Origin: Hymenobacter nivis
Lineage (GTDB): Bacteria; Bacteroidota; Bacteroidia; Cytophagales; Hymenobacteraceae
Assembly (NCBI RefSeq): GCF_006439025.1
Contig: NZ_RCYZ01000002.1
Location: 753 to 64,752, forward strand
DNA length: 64,000 bases
Direction: 5' to 3'
The position numbers and the translations under genes were made by a program. Below the pieces are notes generated by a model. It searched no databases. It saw nothing but the letters and a program-made list of their open reading frames with translations, and was not told the origin of the DNA. Of this stretch, positions 39,811-49,762 are shown piece by piece (position 1 is the first letter of the stretch; each line of letters opens with the position of its first letter).

Positions 39811-41262
39811 TTACTGGTTCACGCTGGTGGGCGTGAACAGGTCCGTCACGGTTTGGGCGGGCGTGTTGGGGTTGGTCGTAATCTCAATTTGGGGGTACAG
39901 GAACCGCTGGGGCAGCGAAGTGCCCTTCTTGGGCGTCACCCCGATCAAGCTCTTGGCCAGCACGCTGCCGCCGGCCAGCGGCCGGGCCCGGCGCTGGTCG
40001 TTGAAGGGCTCGATCTGGCCCACCAAGCTCAGGTACTTCTCGGTCAGAATCTCCTTCAGCAGCGACTCGTTGGCGTTGGCCGCGCCGTAGGCAGCGATGC
40101 CGCCGGCGGCAAAATCATCGGCCGTGTAGGCGTCGTACTTCACCGCACCGTTGGCGGCGTAGGGGCTGCTGCTGCCGGCGTGGTAGGCGCGCACGGCGTT
40201 TAGGGCCCCCAGCGCCGCCGTGAAGTTGCCCGTCCGAATTTGCGCCTCGGCCAGAATCAGCTGCGTTTCGGCGTAGGTTACTATGGGGTAGGGCGAGCTC
40301 GAGGTGAAAGCACCGTCGTAGATGTTGGGCTCGTAGTCAACAGAAGCGTATCCAGTGGCCGTGCCGTTAACGAACGTCTTGGTGTAGAAGTAGTTCAGGC
40401 GGCCCGTTTCCGTGGTTTTGGAGTTGGTGTGGCCCGATGCCAGCAGCTTGGTGGCAAAGGCCCCGTCGGCGGTGATGTCGCCGGGGCGGTCCTGGTCCAG
40501 AAACGAGTAGATTACGTTCAGGTCCACCTGGTAGGCCGTGCCCGCGTGGGGCATAATCAGGTTGTTGGCCGGGGCCGATACGCCCAGCGCGGCGTACTTG
40601 GCGGCGTTGGCGTAGTCCTTGGTGTGCAGGGCGTAGCGGGCGCGCAGCGTGTTGGCCACGGCCAGCCACTTCGAGCTGCTGCCGGCAAAGAAAATATCGG
40701 CGGCCCCAGGGCTGGCCCCGGGCTTGGCCAGGTTGGCGGCTGCGTCGGTCAGCAGCGCTTGCACGCTGGTGTACACGTCCTTCTGGGCGTCAAACTTGGG
40801 CTGGGTGATGGTCGCATTGAAGGCTTCCGAGTACGGAACATCGCCCCATAGCGCAGTGGCCTGGCCGATGGACAACCCCTCTATTGTCTGGACGATGCCT
40901 TTCACGAGCGGGTTCTTGTCCACGTCGGCGCTGGCCTCGGCCAGGCGGGCGTTGTTGCTCACGTTCAGGTAGAAGTCGCCCCAGTCGCCGTCGTAGTCCG
41001 AGGCCAGGGTTTGGTACACGTCGAGGCCGGCGTGCTGGCGGGCCACCCCAGTAAACTGCTGCGTCCAGATGCCGGACAAGCGGGCTGCGTTGGCCTCTTC
41101 CTGCAAGCCTGTGCCCACTTCTATCGACGTGAGCAGCAGTGAGGTAGAGGCCCCCAGCGGTACGTTGGGGTTGATGTCGTAGCCGGAAGTGAATTTTTCG
41201 CAACCCGCCAGTGCCGTCGCGGCCAGGAGCCCGGGGACGAGGAATCTTAGTTGTTTTTTCAT
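39811..41262 (-). CDS. SusD/RagB-type outer-membrane lipoprotein (pair 1)
   Basis: 483 residues. Lipobox ALAGC with Cys21. SusD-like alpha-helical fold: the N-terminal NPN pattern (DINPNVPLGAS), the conserved ALWGDVPYSEAF segment near 138-149, SSSKWLAVANTLRARYAL and the C-terminal RFLYPQIEITTNPN. It most resembles the SusD-like_2 subgroup. SusD proteins lid the SusC barrel and capture the nutrient, often a glycan or peptide. It lies 48 bp downstream of its SusC partner. No enzyme or regulator is linked, so the substrate cannot be guessed. Confidence 0.93.
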   Translation of the reverse strand: MKKQLRFLVPGLLAATALAGCEKFTSGYDINPNVPLGASTSLLLTSIEVGTGLQEEANAARLSGIWTQQFTGVARQHAGLDVYQTLASDYDGDWGDFYLNVSNNARLAEASADVDKNPLVKGIVQTIEGLSIGQATALWGDVPYSEAFNATITQPKFDAQKDVYTSVQALLTDAAANLAKPGASPGAADIFFAGSSSKWLAVANTLRARYALHTKDYANAAKYAALGVSAPANNLIMPHAGTAYQVDLNVIYSFLDQDRPGDITADGAFATKLLASGHTNSKTTETGRLNYFYTKTFVNGTATGYASVDYEPNIYDGAFTSSSPYPIVTYAETQLILAEAQIRTGNFTAALGALNAVRAYHAGSSSPYAANGAVKYDAYTADDFAAGGIAAYGAANANESLLKEILTEKYLSLVGQIEPFNDQRRARPLAGGSVLAKSLIGVTPKKGTSLPQRFLYPQIEITTNPNTPAQTVTDLFTPTSVNQ

Positions 41263-41310
41263 ATCAGCAGGGATGCGCGGGGCATCCGCGAATAAAGAAG
41301 ACGGGAGGGA

Positions 41311-44300
41311 TTAATAAGTGAGGCGGACGGAGAACAAGATCGAGCGCGTGCTCGGGTTGTTGAAGTAGTCCAGGCCACGGCCGTTGGATACCCCCGTCAG
41401 GTTCGTTTCCGGGTCCACGCCCGAGTAGTTCGTCCACAGGTACAGGTTGCGGCCGGTCAGGCTGAAGTCGATGGACTGCAGCTTGGTAGCGTCGCGGAAG
41501 CCCGCACTGTTCAGCGAGTAGGAGAGCGTCACTTCGCGCAGGCGGGTCGTGTTCACGTGCTCCACGTACTGCTCGCCGGCGCCAGTAAAGCCGCTGCCGG
41601 CCCCCAGCGTGTACCAGTCCTCGTCGAGGGCCACGGGGCCCCCGCCGTAGTTGGCCACCGTGCCGCGGAAGGTCACGCTGCCGTCGGCGTTGGCCACGTA
41701 GGCGGCATTCTGGCCCACTTTGGAGGCCACCGTGCCGCCGCCGAAGGTTTTGGTGGCGGCCGCGTCGGCGGCGCTCAGCGTGGTGCGGGTGCCGCTGCTG
41801 GCCGAGGTGCCGAAGTAGTTGGTGATGCCGCGGGTGCCGTTCCACACGTCAAAGGCGTGCACGTGGTCAAACAAAGCGTACAGCGACACGCCCTTGTAGC
41901 GGAAGGTGGCGCCGAGGCCCCCGCGCCACTGCGGGTTGGGGTCGCCCACCACGCCGTTGCTGGGGTCGAGCTGGGCAAAGCCCTGGGCATCGAGCACGAG
42001 GGCCCCGGTGCCGTCGGTGGCGCGCTGGAAGCGCGAGCCGTACAGCGTGCCCAGCTGGTGGCCCTGGATGGCCACCGAGTTCACGGAGTTGCCGCCGAAG
42101 CCGTTCAGGAACACCGAGCTGACGCCGGCCAGGTTGGCCACGTTGTTCTTGTTCTGCGAGAAGTTGGCGGCCAGGTTGAAGCCAAAATCCCGGGTCTTGA
42201 TGATGGCCCCGTCCAGCTGCAGTTCAATGCCCTTGTTGGTGATGACGGCCGCGTTCTGGTACTGCGACGCAAAGCCCGTGGTGTAGGGCTTCGAGATGGC
42301 CAGGATGGCGTCGGTCGTTTTGTTGTTGTAGTACGTGGCGCTGAAGCTGATGCGGTCCTTCAAGAAGCGTAGGTCCAGACCGGTTTCCACTTCCTGCTTG
42401 CGCTCGGGCTTCAAGGTATTGTTGCCCTGGGTGGTGCTGCGAATGTAGCCGCCGCCGTAGGCCGCCACGTCCAGGGCGGGGCCGTAGCCGTCCACGAACT
42501 GGCCGCTGGCGGGCACGTAGTACGTCTGGGTTTGGTACAGGCCGGGCTGCACGCCCACCTGGCCGTAGGCCACGCGCAGCTTGCCGAAGGTCAGCCCCTG
42601 CTTATCGGCTAGGGCCCCCACTTTGGTGAACTGCCAGGCAAACGTACCCGAAGGGAAGTAGAACGTGTTTTTGGTGGCGGTGCCAAACGTCGAAGCTGCT
42701 TCGCCGCGCAGCGTACCCGTCAGGAAAAACTGGTTGAGCAGGGCCACGTCCACTTCGCCGTACACGGCCGCCGTGCGCAGCACAGTTTTCAGGTTGAAAG
42801 GGGTGCGGGCGGTGGCCGGCGAGTTGTTGAGCTGCGGCGGCGACAACACGTTCACAATGTTGGTGGCCGAAGCGCCCACTTGGTCGGCGCGCCGCTCGTT
42901 CAGGTTGTTGCCCAAAATCCCCGAAATCGAGAAGTTCTCGCTGAAGTTGTGGTTGGCCCGCACGATGAAGTCGTTGTTCACCTGGGTTTCGGTGATGTTC
43001 TCCTCCGTTACGGAGCCCGTGAGCTGGGCCGCCGACTGGCGCGGGAAGAAGGCCTCGCGGCGGTCGTTGTAAGTGTCCACGCCCGTGCGGTTCAGGAAGC
43101 TCAGCCAGTCGGTGGGGTGGTAGTTAAGCTCGGCCGAGCCCACCAGGCGGTTCACCAGCGAGTTGTTCGTCACGCGGTTGATGGTCCAGTTGGGGTTGTC
43201 GTAGCCGGGGTTGCCGGCCCCCAGCGGCTGGCGGTAAGTCACCTGGGTACCGGTCGTGACGACGCCGGTGGCGCTGGTGTAGTCGCCGTAGTACTGGCTG
43301 TTGTTGTAGTCGCCCGGGGTGCGCAGGCCCCCCAGGAAGATACCGCTGACGTTGGAGCCCTGCTGGATGCGGCTGGAGTAAGTGCGGGCATACGTCGCGT
43401 TCACGGCCGAGCTGAACTTGTCCGATAGGTTGCGGGTCACATTCGCGCGGATGGTCGTGCGGTTGTTGTCGCTGTTGTTGTACACAATGCCCTTGGTGTA
43501 GGTATTGCTGCCGCTCAGGAAATACGTCGATTTCTCGTCGCCGCCGCTGAACTCGATGGAGTTGTCGCGGTAGTAGCCCGTGCCGAAAATGTCGCGGCCG
43601 TGGTCATAAGTCTGCTGGCTGTTTTTGCCGCCGTGGGGGTTGGCCGCCGTGCCGTTAGCAATGGCGTACTGCGTGCTGCCGTCGGGGAAGGTCACGAAGC
43701 CGCGGTAGCCAGCCGCCGTGGGGTCGGTAATCTGGGTATCGGCCCCGCCGGTGCGGTCGCCGATGTAGTCGCCCCAGTTGGTGCGGTTGCCAAATGCGTA
43801 CAGGCCACCGGCCCCCTGGCCGTAGTTGAGCTGCAACGCCGGCGTCTTGTTGATGCGGTCGAAGCTGAAGGCCGAGCGCACGGCAATGTGCATGCGGTCG
43901 CCGAGCTTGCCCTTTTTGGTGGTGATGACGATGACGCCGTTGGCGGCGCGGGTGCCCCACAGGGCGGCCGCGGCGGCGCCTTTCAGCACTTCCATCGAGG
44001 CAATGTCGTCAGGGTTGATGTCGTTGAGGCGCGAGGCCTGCACCACGCCGTCCACCTGGTTCGAGCCGGCCCCGCCGTTGCTGGTCAGAATGCCGTCGTT
44101 GCCCACCGACGAGTTCGAAATCGGAATGCCGTCCACCACAATCAGCGGCTGCAAGTTGCCCGTGATGGTGGCCGCGCCCCGAATCTGGATGTTGGCGCTG
44201 GCGCCCGGATCGCCCGACGAGCGGGTGATGAGCACGCCCGGCGTTTTGCCCGAAATGCCGGTCACGACGCTCGTTTCGCCCGAGCTCACCAGGGCCGAGC

Positions 44301-44688
44301 CCTGCACCGTGGCCTGGGCCGTGCCCAGCTGGTCGCGGTTGGCCTGGAGGCCCAGGGCCGTCACCACCACCTCGCTCAGCTGCTTGGCGTCCACGGCCAG
44401 GGCCACCCGCATGGGGCCCCCGGTAATGGGCTGCTCCTGCGTGGCGTAGCCCACAAAGCTGAACGTCAGCGCCGTGGCATCGGCTGGCACGTCGTTCAGC
44501 AAGAAGTTGCCTTCCGCGTTGCTGGTGGTGCCCAAAGTGGGGCGGCCCGTCACAATCACCGTCACCCCGGGCAAGCCCTGGCTGGTGGACCGGTCGGTTA
44601 TTTTCCCCGAAACGGTTCGGTTCTGCGCCTGGGCCTGCTGCAACAGGCCGCCAAGCAGCAGGACAAACAATAATAGAGTTTGCTTCAT
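41311..44688 (-). CDS. SusC/RagA-type TonB-linked outer-membrane transporter (pair 1)
   Basis: 1125 residues. Signal peptide ending QAQAQ, carboxypeptidase-like domain (about 24-105: VSGKITDRSTSQGLPGVTVI), TonB-linked box LSEVVVTALG, plug (115-260 with GVLITRSSGDPGASANIQIR, LIVVDGIPISNSSVG, IASMEVLKGAAAAALWGTRA) and the barrel ending FSVRLTY. A complete SusC. With SusD it imports an oligomeric nutrient using TonB energy. Just before its ATG is a short TTTGG repeat (44689-44705). It is divergent from the second SusC across a spacer containing a small lipoprotein. Confidence 0.95.
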   Translation of the reverse strand: MKQTLLLFVLLLGGLLQQAQAQNRTVSGKITDRSTSQGLPGVTVIVTGRPTLGTTSNAEGNFLLNDVPADATALTFSFVGYATQEQPITGGPMRVALAVDAKQLSEVVVTALGLQANRDQLGTAQATVQGSALVSSGETSVVTGISGKTPGVLITRSSGDPGASANIQIRGAATITGNLQPLIVVDGIPISNSSVGNDGILTSNGGAGSNQVDGVVQASRLNDINPDDIASMEVLKGAAAAALWGTRAANGVIVITTKKGKLGDRMHIAVRSAFSFDRINKTPALQLNYGQGAGGLYAFGNRTNWGDYIGDRTGGADTQITDPTAAGYRGFVTFPDGSTQYAIANGTAANPHGGKNSQQTYDHGRDIFGTGYYRDNSIEFSGGDEKSTYFLSGSNTYTKGIVYNNSDNNRTTIRANVTRNLSDKFSSAVNATYARTYSSRIQQGSNVSGIFLGGLRTPGDYNNSQYYGDYTSATGVVTTGTQVTYRQPLGAGNPGYDNPNWTINRVTNNSLVNRLVGSAELNYHPTDWLSFLNRTGVDTYNDRREAFFPRQSAAQLTGSVTEENITETQVNNDFIVRANHNFSENFSISGILGNNLNERRADQVGASATNIVNVLSPPQLNNSPATARTPFNLKTVLRTAAVYGEVDVALLNQFFLTGTLRGEAASTFGTATKNTFYFPSGTFAWQFTKVGALADKQGLTFGKLRVAYGQVGVQPGLYQTQTYYVPASGQFVDGYGPALDVAAYGGGYIRSTTQGNNTLKPERKQEVETGLDLRFLKDRISFSATYYNNKTTDAILAISKPYTTGFASQYQNAAVITNKGIELQLDGAIIKTRDFGFNLAANFSQNKNNVANLAGVSSVFLNGFGGNSVNSVAIQGHQLGTLYGSRFQRATDGTGALVLDAQGFAQLDPSNGVVGDPNPQWRGGLGATFRYKGVSLYALFDHVHAFDVWNGTRGITNYFGTSASSGTRTTLSAADAAATKTFGGGTVASKVGQNAAYVANADGSVTFRGTVANYGGGPVALDEDWYTLGAGSGFTGAGEQYVEHVNTTRLREVTLSYSLNSAGFRDATKLQSIDFSLTGRNLYLWTNYSGVDPETNLTGVSNGRGLDYFNNPSTRSILFSVRLTY

Positions 44689-45467
44689 TTTTGGTTTGGT
44701 TTGGTGAATGAAAAGGGGGGAGGGATGAAAAAATGAGGCGGGTTGATAAAGAGAAAATCGGCGCCTCGCTTATGCGTTGTTTTTGGGATTAATCGGGGCC
44801 CTGGGGGCCCTCGCCGCTGTTCAGCGGAGCGTAATTGTTGCTAGCCATCCGCGGCGCCCGGCCTGTTCTCTGCTTTCCGTAGCAGCAATTTGTGTCAACC
44901 AATGGTGAGCAATTGATTAAGAATAAGTTAAATCGTTGAAATACAAGAAAAATAATATTCGACGGTACTATTCTAGGGCCCCTAACGGTCAATTATTTCA
45001 CCGCCAAATGCACAAAGAGCCCGGGGCCCCGCTGCACAGCAGGGGCCCCGGGCTCTTTTAAGTGGGTCAGAATTTAGCGCCGGCCTACAGTTTCCCGGCC
45101 CCGCCTTAGCGGCGGCGGGTGCTTTTTACTGCGCAGGTGGTAATGCAGGCACTAGGCCTAGCACTTCCCCCCCAGAAAATCTTGGTGCCTATTTGGCCAC
45201 GGCCGCTGTGCAGCCAACCAGCGCGCGGGCGCACAAGCCTGCCAATGCGCAGCCACAATGCCCTGCCCGGCGCAGCTGAAATTGCTTTGAGGGCTTGGCT
45301 AAATAAGCCAAATTCACTAATCTGTTAGCCCCGACGGAATTCATTAAATGAATCCGTGCGCCGCGAATTAGGCCAAGCTATCCTGCCCTCTATTTAATTT
45401 AATTACCTTAGCGGCAGCAGTGTTATTGACGCTAAATCATCTTTCCACCCACCCACCACTCTTCTCT
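44689..45467. other. 779-bp AT-rich spacer with terminator-like hairpin
   Basis: No gene is supported. The part from 44720 to 45000 is much more AT-rich than the genes and probably holds the promoter for SusC pair 1. A strong hairpin lies at 45014-45058. A 20-bp imperfect dyad (CGGAATTCATT / AAATGAATCCG) sits at 45335-45356, about 110 bp upstream of the lipoprotein ATG at 45468, and TACCTTAG at 45404 is a weak -7 box. A 69-codon frame at 45119-45328 has no homology that I recognise. Confidence 0.6.
45014..45058. terminator. long hairpin with AAAGAGCCCGGGGCCCC arms
   Basis: Exact 17-bp arms at 45014-45030 and 45042-45058, loop GCTGCACAGCA that can itself pair, followed by TTTTAAG. The loop and inner stem resemble the hairpin after uvrB at 52112. 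What it terminates is unclear, because it lies upstream of both neighbouring genes. Confidence 0.7.
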
Positions 45468-45926
45468 ATGAACAAACTTCCTCTTTTAGGCCTGGCTATA
45501 AGTTTACTAACGCTAGGAACTACATTTTCTGGCTGCAAAAAGGACGATACTGAAGTCAGCGTCCTCTCGCCAATAGCCGGCAATTTCGTGGGAACCGAAA
45601 AGTGTCCAACCACTCCGGGGGCCCCCTACACCATTACCATCTACAACCAGGCAGATGCTGGCAATGGTAAAGTATTTATCTCCAACCTGTACGGTATTGG
45701 GGAAGTGTACGAGGCGACCGTAGACGGCAAAAACATTACGGTGCCGAAGACGCCCTACCAGTACACGGTTGGCAAAGACACCTACCGCGGTAATATATCC
45801 GCGACCGGCACCGTTGATGGCAACATCCTGACCATCAACTACACCCTGGATGGCGACGACCCGGAACAATGCTCATTCGTCGGCGACCGTGAATTCCGCG
45901 GGCCGACGCACCAGGGCCCTAACTAA
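45468..45926 (+). CDS. small lipoprotein between the two SusC/SusD pairs
   Basis: 152 residues. Signal peptide with lipobox TFSGC-KKDD (Cys23), which is typical of Bacteroidota surface lipoproteins. The mature part is beta-rich: NFVGTEKCPTTPGAPYTITI, KVFISNLYGIGEVYEATVDG, NITVPKTPYQYTVGKDTYRG and ILTINYTLDGDDPEQCSF. Two Cys besides the lipidated one might form a disulfide. It looks like a small beta-sandwich or lipocalin-like domain, but I know of no function. The ATG at 45468 opens the signal peptide. Its position between nutrient uptake systems does not prove a link. Confidence 0.83.
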   Translation: MNKLPLLGLAISLLTLGTTFSGCKKDDTEVSVLSPIAGNFVGTEKCPTTPGAPYTITIYNQADAGNGKVFISNLYGIGEVYEATVDGKNITVPKTPYQYTVGKDTYRGNISATGTVDGNILTINYTLDGDDPEQCSFVGDREFRGPTHQGPN

Positions 45927-46557
45927 GCCCTTGCCTTGGCGCGCCCAGGCCCGCCGCCGCCCCGAAGTTGGTTGAGCAAAACGTTCCGCGCAAGTACTCG
46001 CCGGCTACCGGCCGAACCCTGCCGGAAGGTGCTGCTGGCCCTCGTCGGCCGGGCCTGCATCGTCAGCGCTGGCCCCGCTTCCGGGGCAGGGCCCCAACGG
46101 TTGAATACCCCACTGCAGGCGCTGCGGGCTACGTGAGTGACCAGCGTTTTGCACGGTATTGAGAGGCTGGCGGTAGTTGCGAATTGGCTTGTGCAGCCAT
46201 TTCTACCCGATTCAATAGGCTGCTTTAATTATTGCTTTTCGTAGATTTTTCTGCAAAATCTATGGCTGGCCCGTCCGCGAAAGCATTATTAATTAGGCAG
46301 CTTATTAGCTACAAGCTATTTAATTATAGCATGCGGTTGAGCTAATTAATTCATTACGGTACCCCGTAAAAAATGCGTGCTGCTATTACCCAAGCAGGAG
46401 GGAATAAACCGCCTTTTCATAAAGGCCTCACGGTGCCGCTTTAAAGGTTGTATTTCCTATTAAAGCGAGGGGGCGAGCCAACGCAAGTTGTCTTTTAGTC
46501 CCGGCACATCGATCAAAAAATCACATTACCCCTTTCCAAAACAAACAAATTCAGTCA
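45927..46557. other. 631-bp spacer upstream of the second SusC
   Basis: No gene is supported. The first 200 bp are GC-rich and hold only a 66-codon frame with no recognisable features. From 46180 on the DNA is strongly AT-rich and probably carries regulation for the SusC at 46558. A dyad TAGATTTT-TCTGC-AAAATCTA occurs at 46242-46262. I see no exact TAnnTTTG box. Confidence 0.6.
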
Positions 46558-49500
46558 ATGAAAAACAATCTATTCTGGATGGTCTTCCTGCTGCTGCTTG
46601 GCTCATTTGGAGCTGCTGAGGCGCAAGCGCAGGAACGCACTATATCGGGCCGGGTGATAGACCGGGCCACCAACGAAGGCTTGCCTGGCGTGACCGTGCT
46701 GGTGCCGGGTACTTCCGTTGGGGTTTCGACGAATGCTGACGGCGTCTTCTCTCTGTCCGTTCCCAGCGGGGTTACCGAGCTGCGCTTTAGCTCGGTAGGC
46801 TACGTGGGCACGCAGCAAGCCATTACCAACGGCAACGGCCCCTACACCGTGTCGCTGGCCACGGATACCAAGCAGCTTAACGAGGTGGTAGTTACTGCCT
46901 TGGGTATCGAGAAAGACAAGAAGACCCTGGGCTACGCGACCCAGACCATTGAGGCGGGCCAGCTGACGCAGGGCCGCGACCGCAGCGTGCTGAACTCGCT
47001 GCAAGGCAAGGTAGCCGGCGTGCAGATCAACAACGCTTCGGGCGGCGTGGGCAGCTCGACCCGCGTGGTGATTCGGGGCAACAAGTCCTTCTCGGGTAAC
47101 AACCAGCCGCTGTACGTGGTGGACGGTATCCCGATTGACAACAGCTCGGTGGGCACCGGCGACAACCTCAACAACGGCGTGGATACCGGCAACCGGGCCA
47201 ACGACATCAACCCGGAAGACGTGGAATCGGTGACGATTCTGAAAGGGCCGGCCGCTACGGCATTGTACGGTTCGCGGGCAGCCACGGGCGCCATTCTCAT
47301 CACCACAAAATCGGGCCGGGGAGCAGCTAAGAACGGCAAAAAGGCCGAGGTAACCTTCACCTCATCCTACGTTATCGACAACATCCTCCGGCTGCCCGAA
47401 ATGCAGAATGAGTTCGGCCAGGGCTTCCCGCAGGACGGTTTCACCCGCGTTTCCGACACGCGGGAGAACACGAGCTGGGGCCCCCGCTTCGACGGTGTGG
47501 ACCGCGTATGGGGCAACATTGTGGGCAACCAGCAGCTCTCCAAGCCTTACGTAGCCCTGCCGAACAACGTCCGCGAATTCTTCAACGTGGGCAAGACCTT
47601 TAACAACAGCATCTCGCTGGGTGGCGGCGATGCCAAAACCAACTACATCGTGTCGGGCTCCAATGTGCAGCAGTCGGGCATTACGCCCGGCACCAAGTAC
47701 GACCGGAGCTCGGTGAAAGTAGGCGGCGAAACGCACCTGACCAACAAAATCACCAGCAGCGTAAGCGCTACCTACACCAACACCAGCAGCGACCAGGCCG
47801 TAACCGGCCAGGGCAACACCTCCATCTACGACCAGCTGATTCAGACCCCGCGCGACATCAGCTTGCTGGAGCTGCGCGACCTCAACAGCAAGTTCAACGA
47901 CATCAACGGCTTCTACAGCCCCTACACGGTAAACCCCTGGCAGGTTATCAACGACAACAAGTTTCACAACGACGTTAACCGCCTCGTGGGCAACGCCCAG
48001 ATTGGGTACGACCTGAACGACCACTTCCGGGCCAAGTACCGCCTCGGCATGGACACGTACAGCGACCAGCGCTCGCAGTTCACGGCCCGCCGCGACCCAA
48101 CTACGGCTGGCTACCCCACTGGCACCGGCTACTATTCTGAAACTCAGATCAATTACCGCGAAATTAGCTCGGATGTGATCCTTACCTACAACGGTAACAT
48201 CACCAAAGATCTGACCGTCAGCGCACTGCTTGGCCAGAACTACAACCAGCGCCGCTACGACCAAACCGGCATCGGTACTAACAACCTGGTGAGCAACTCC
48301 ATCGGGCCCACGCTGAACAACAACAAGAACAACGGCTACCTGAACACTTCGCTCTCGCACACGCTGCGGCGCCTGGTGGGCGTGTACTCGACGGTTGACT
48401 TCGGCTACCGCGACTTCCTATTCCTAGGCCTCACGGCCCGGAACGACTGGTCGTCCACGCTGCCCAGCGGCAACCGTAGCTTCTTCTACCCGGCCGTGAA
48501 CGCGGGCTTCGTCTTCACCGACCTGCTGGGCCTGAAGGAAAACCGGTTCTTCAACTACGGCAAGCTGCGCGCCAACGTGGCCCAGGTGGGCAACGACGCC
48601 AGCCCTTATCTCACCCGCTCCGTGTTCAACGTGGCCAGCGTGACGAACGGCTACACTGGCGGCGACCTGCAATACCCGCTCGGTAATGTGGTGGGCTATG
48701 CCCAGAGTAACATCATCGGCAGCAGCACCTTGCAGCCGGAGATTACGAAATCGGTGGAAGTGGGCGCGGAGCTGCGCTTCTTCGGCAACCGCCTCACCAC
48801 CGACGTTTCGCTGTACGACACGCGCAGCACCAAGCAGATTCTCACCATTCCGCTGCCTCCGGGCTCGGGCTTCACCGGGCTGGTGGGCAACGTGGGCGAA
48901 ATCCAGAACAAAGGCATTGAGGTATTGCTCAGCGGCACCCCGGTTAAGGCGGGCGGCTTCACCTGGGACGTGTCGCTCAACTACTCCAAAAACGTCAGCA
49001 AAGTGCTTTCGACTACGCCCGACGGCGCTGACGTGGCCATTGGGGGCCTAGGCGGCGTAACCCTCACGGCCCGCGTGGGCGAGCCCTACGGCGTATTCCG
49101 GACCAACGACATCCTGCGTAACGAGCTGGGCCAAGTGGTGGTATCGGCCGCTACCGGCACGCCGCTGAGTAGCCAGATTACTTCGCTGGGCACCATTACG
49201 CCGCACTACACGGCCGGCCTCACCAACACGTTTGCCTACAAAGGTCTGAACCTGACCGTGGTGTTTGATACCAAGCAGGGCGGCTCCATCTACTCGCGCA
49301 CCCGGGGCACCCAGCGCTTTGCCGGCACGGCCCCCGAAACGCTGATCAACGACCGCCAGCCGTTCGTCGTCGCCAACAGCGTGATTCAGAACTCGGATGG
49401 CTCGTACTCGCCCAACACCACGCCGACGGATGCCTACAACTACTTCGGCGCGTTGGAAGGGGCCAGCGGCCCGGCCGGTACCAACATCATCGACGCATCG

Positions 49501-49743
49501 TACGCCAAGCTGCGCGAAGTGGCCTTCTCGTACACCTTGCCCGCCAACTGGCTGACCAAGACACCGTTCGGGAGCCTGTCGGTGGGAATTACCGGCCGCA
49601 ACCTGCTGTTGTGGACGGCCAAGGAGAACACCTACATCGACCCCGAAATTTCCAACTTCGGCAACGGCAACGTGCAGGGTTTCGACTTCACCGGGGCCCC
49701 CAGCCTGCGTAGCTACGGCGCCAACATCCGCGTCAGCTTCTAA
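46558..49743 (+). CDS. SusC/RagA-type TonB-linked outer-membrane transporter (pair 2)
   Basis: 1061 residues. Signal peptide 1-26 (EAQAQ), carboxypeptidase-like domain (ISGRVIDRATNEGLPGVTVL, SVGYVGTQ), TonB-linked box LNEVVVTALG, plug with GVQINNASGGVGSSTRVVIR, LYVVDGIPIDNSSVG and VTILKGPAATALYGSRAA, then a barrel with final LRSYGANIRVSF and a terminal Phe. A full-length SusC, less similar to pair 1 in the barrel than in the plug. It heads an apparent operon with the SusD at 49763 (19-base gap) and the lipoprotein at 51282 (16-base gap). Confidence 0.95.
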   Translation: MKNNLFWMVFLLLLGSFGAAEAQAQERTISGRVIDRATNEGLPGVTVLVPGTSVGVSTNADGVFSLSVPSGVTELRFSSVGYVGTQQAITNGNGPYTVSLATDTKQLNEVVVTALGIEKDKKTLGYATQTIEAGQLTQGRDRSVLNSLQGKVAGVQINNASGGVGSSTRVVIRGNKSFSGNNQPLYVVDGIPIDNSSVGTGDNLNNGVDTGNRANDINPEDVESVTILKGPAATALYGSRAATGAILITTKSGRGAAKNGKKAEVTFTSSYVIDNILRLPEMQNEFGQGFPQDGFTRVSDTRENTSWGPRFDGVDRVWGNIVGNQQLSKPYVALPNNVREFFNVGKTFNNSISLGGGDAKTNYIVSGSNVQQSGITPGTKYDRSSVKVGGETHLTNKITSSVSATYTNTSSDQAVTGQGNTSIYDQLIQTPRDISLLELRDLNSKFNDINGFYSPYTVNPWQVINDNKFHNDVNRLVGNAQIGYDLNDHFRAKYRLGMDTYSDQRSQFTARRDPTTAGYPTGTGYYSETQINYREISSDVILTYNGNITKDLTVSALLGQNYNQRRYDQTGIGTNNLVSNSIGPTLNNNKNNGYLNTSLSHTLRRLVGVYSTVDFGYRDFLFLGLTARNDWSSTLPSGNRSFFYPAVNAGFVFTDLLGLKENRFFNYGKLRANVAQVGNDASPYLTRSVFNVASVTNGYTGGDLQYPLGNVVGYAQSNIIGSSTLQPEITKSVEVGAELRFFGNRLTTDVSLYDTRSTKQILTIPLPPGSGFTGLVGNVGEIQNKGIEVLLSGTPVKAGGFTWDVSLNYSKNVSKVLSTTPDGADVAIGGLGGVTLTARVGEPYGVFRTNDILRNELGQVVVSAATGTPLSSQITSLGTITPHYTAGLTNTFAYKGLNLTVVFDTKQGGSIYSRTRGTQRFAGTAPETLINDRQPFVVANSVIQNSDGSYSPNTTPTDAYNYFGALEGASGPAGTNIIDASYAKLREVAFSYTLPANWLTKTPFGSLSVGITGRNLLLWTAKENTYIDPEISNFGNGNVQGFDFTGAPSLRSYGANIRVSF

Positions 49744-49762
49744 TCCTTACTTCCTCGACGAT

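Noticed and set aside
45936-46136. 66-codon frame after the small lipoprotein gene
   Set aside because: Arg/Pro/Ala-rich translation without features, two overlapping frames of the same quality, and no promoter. Treated as spacer.
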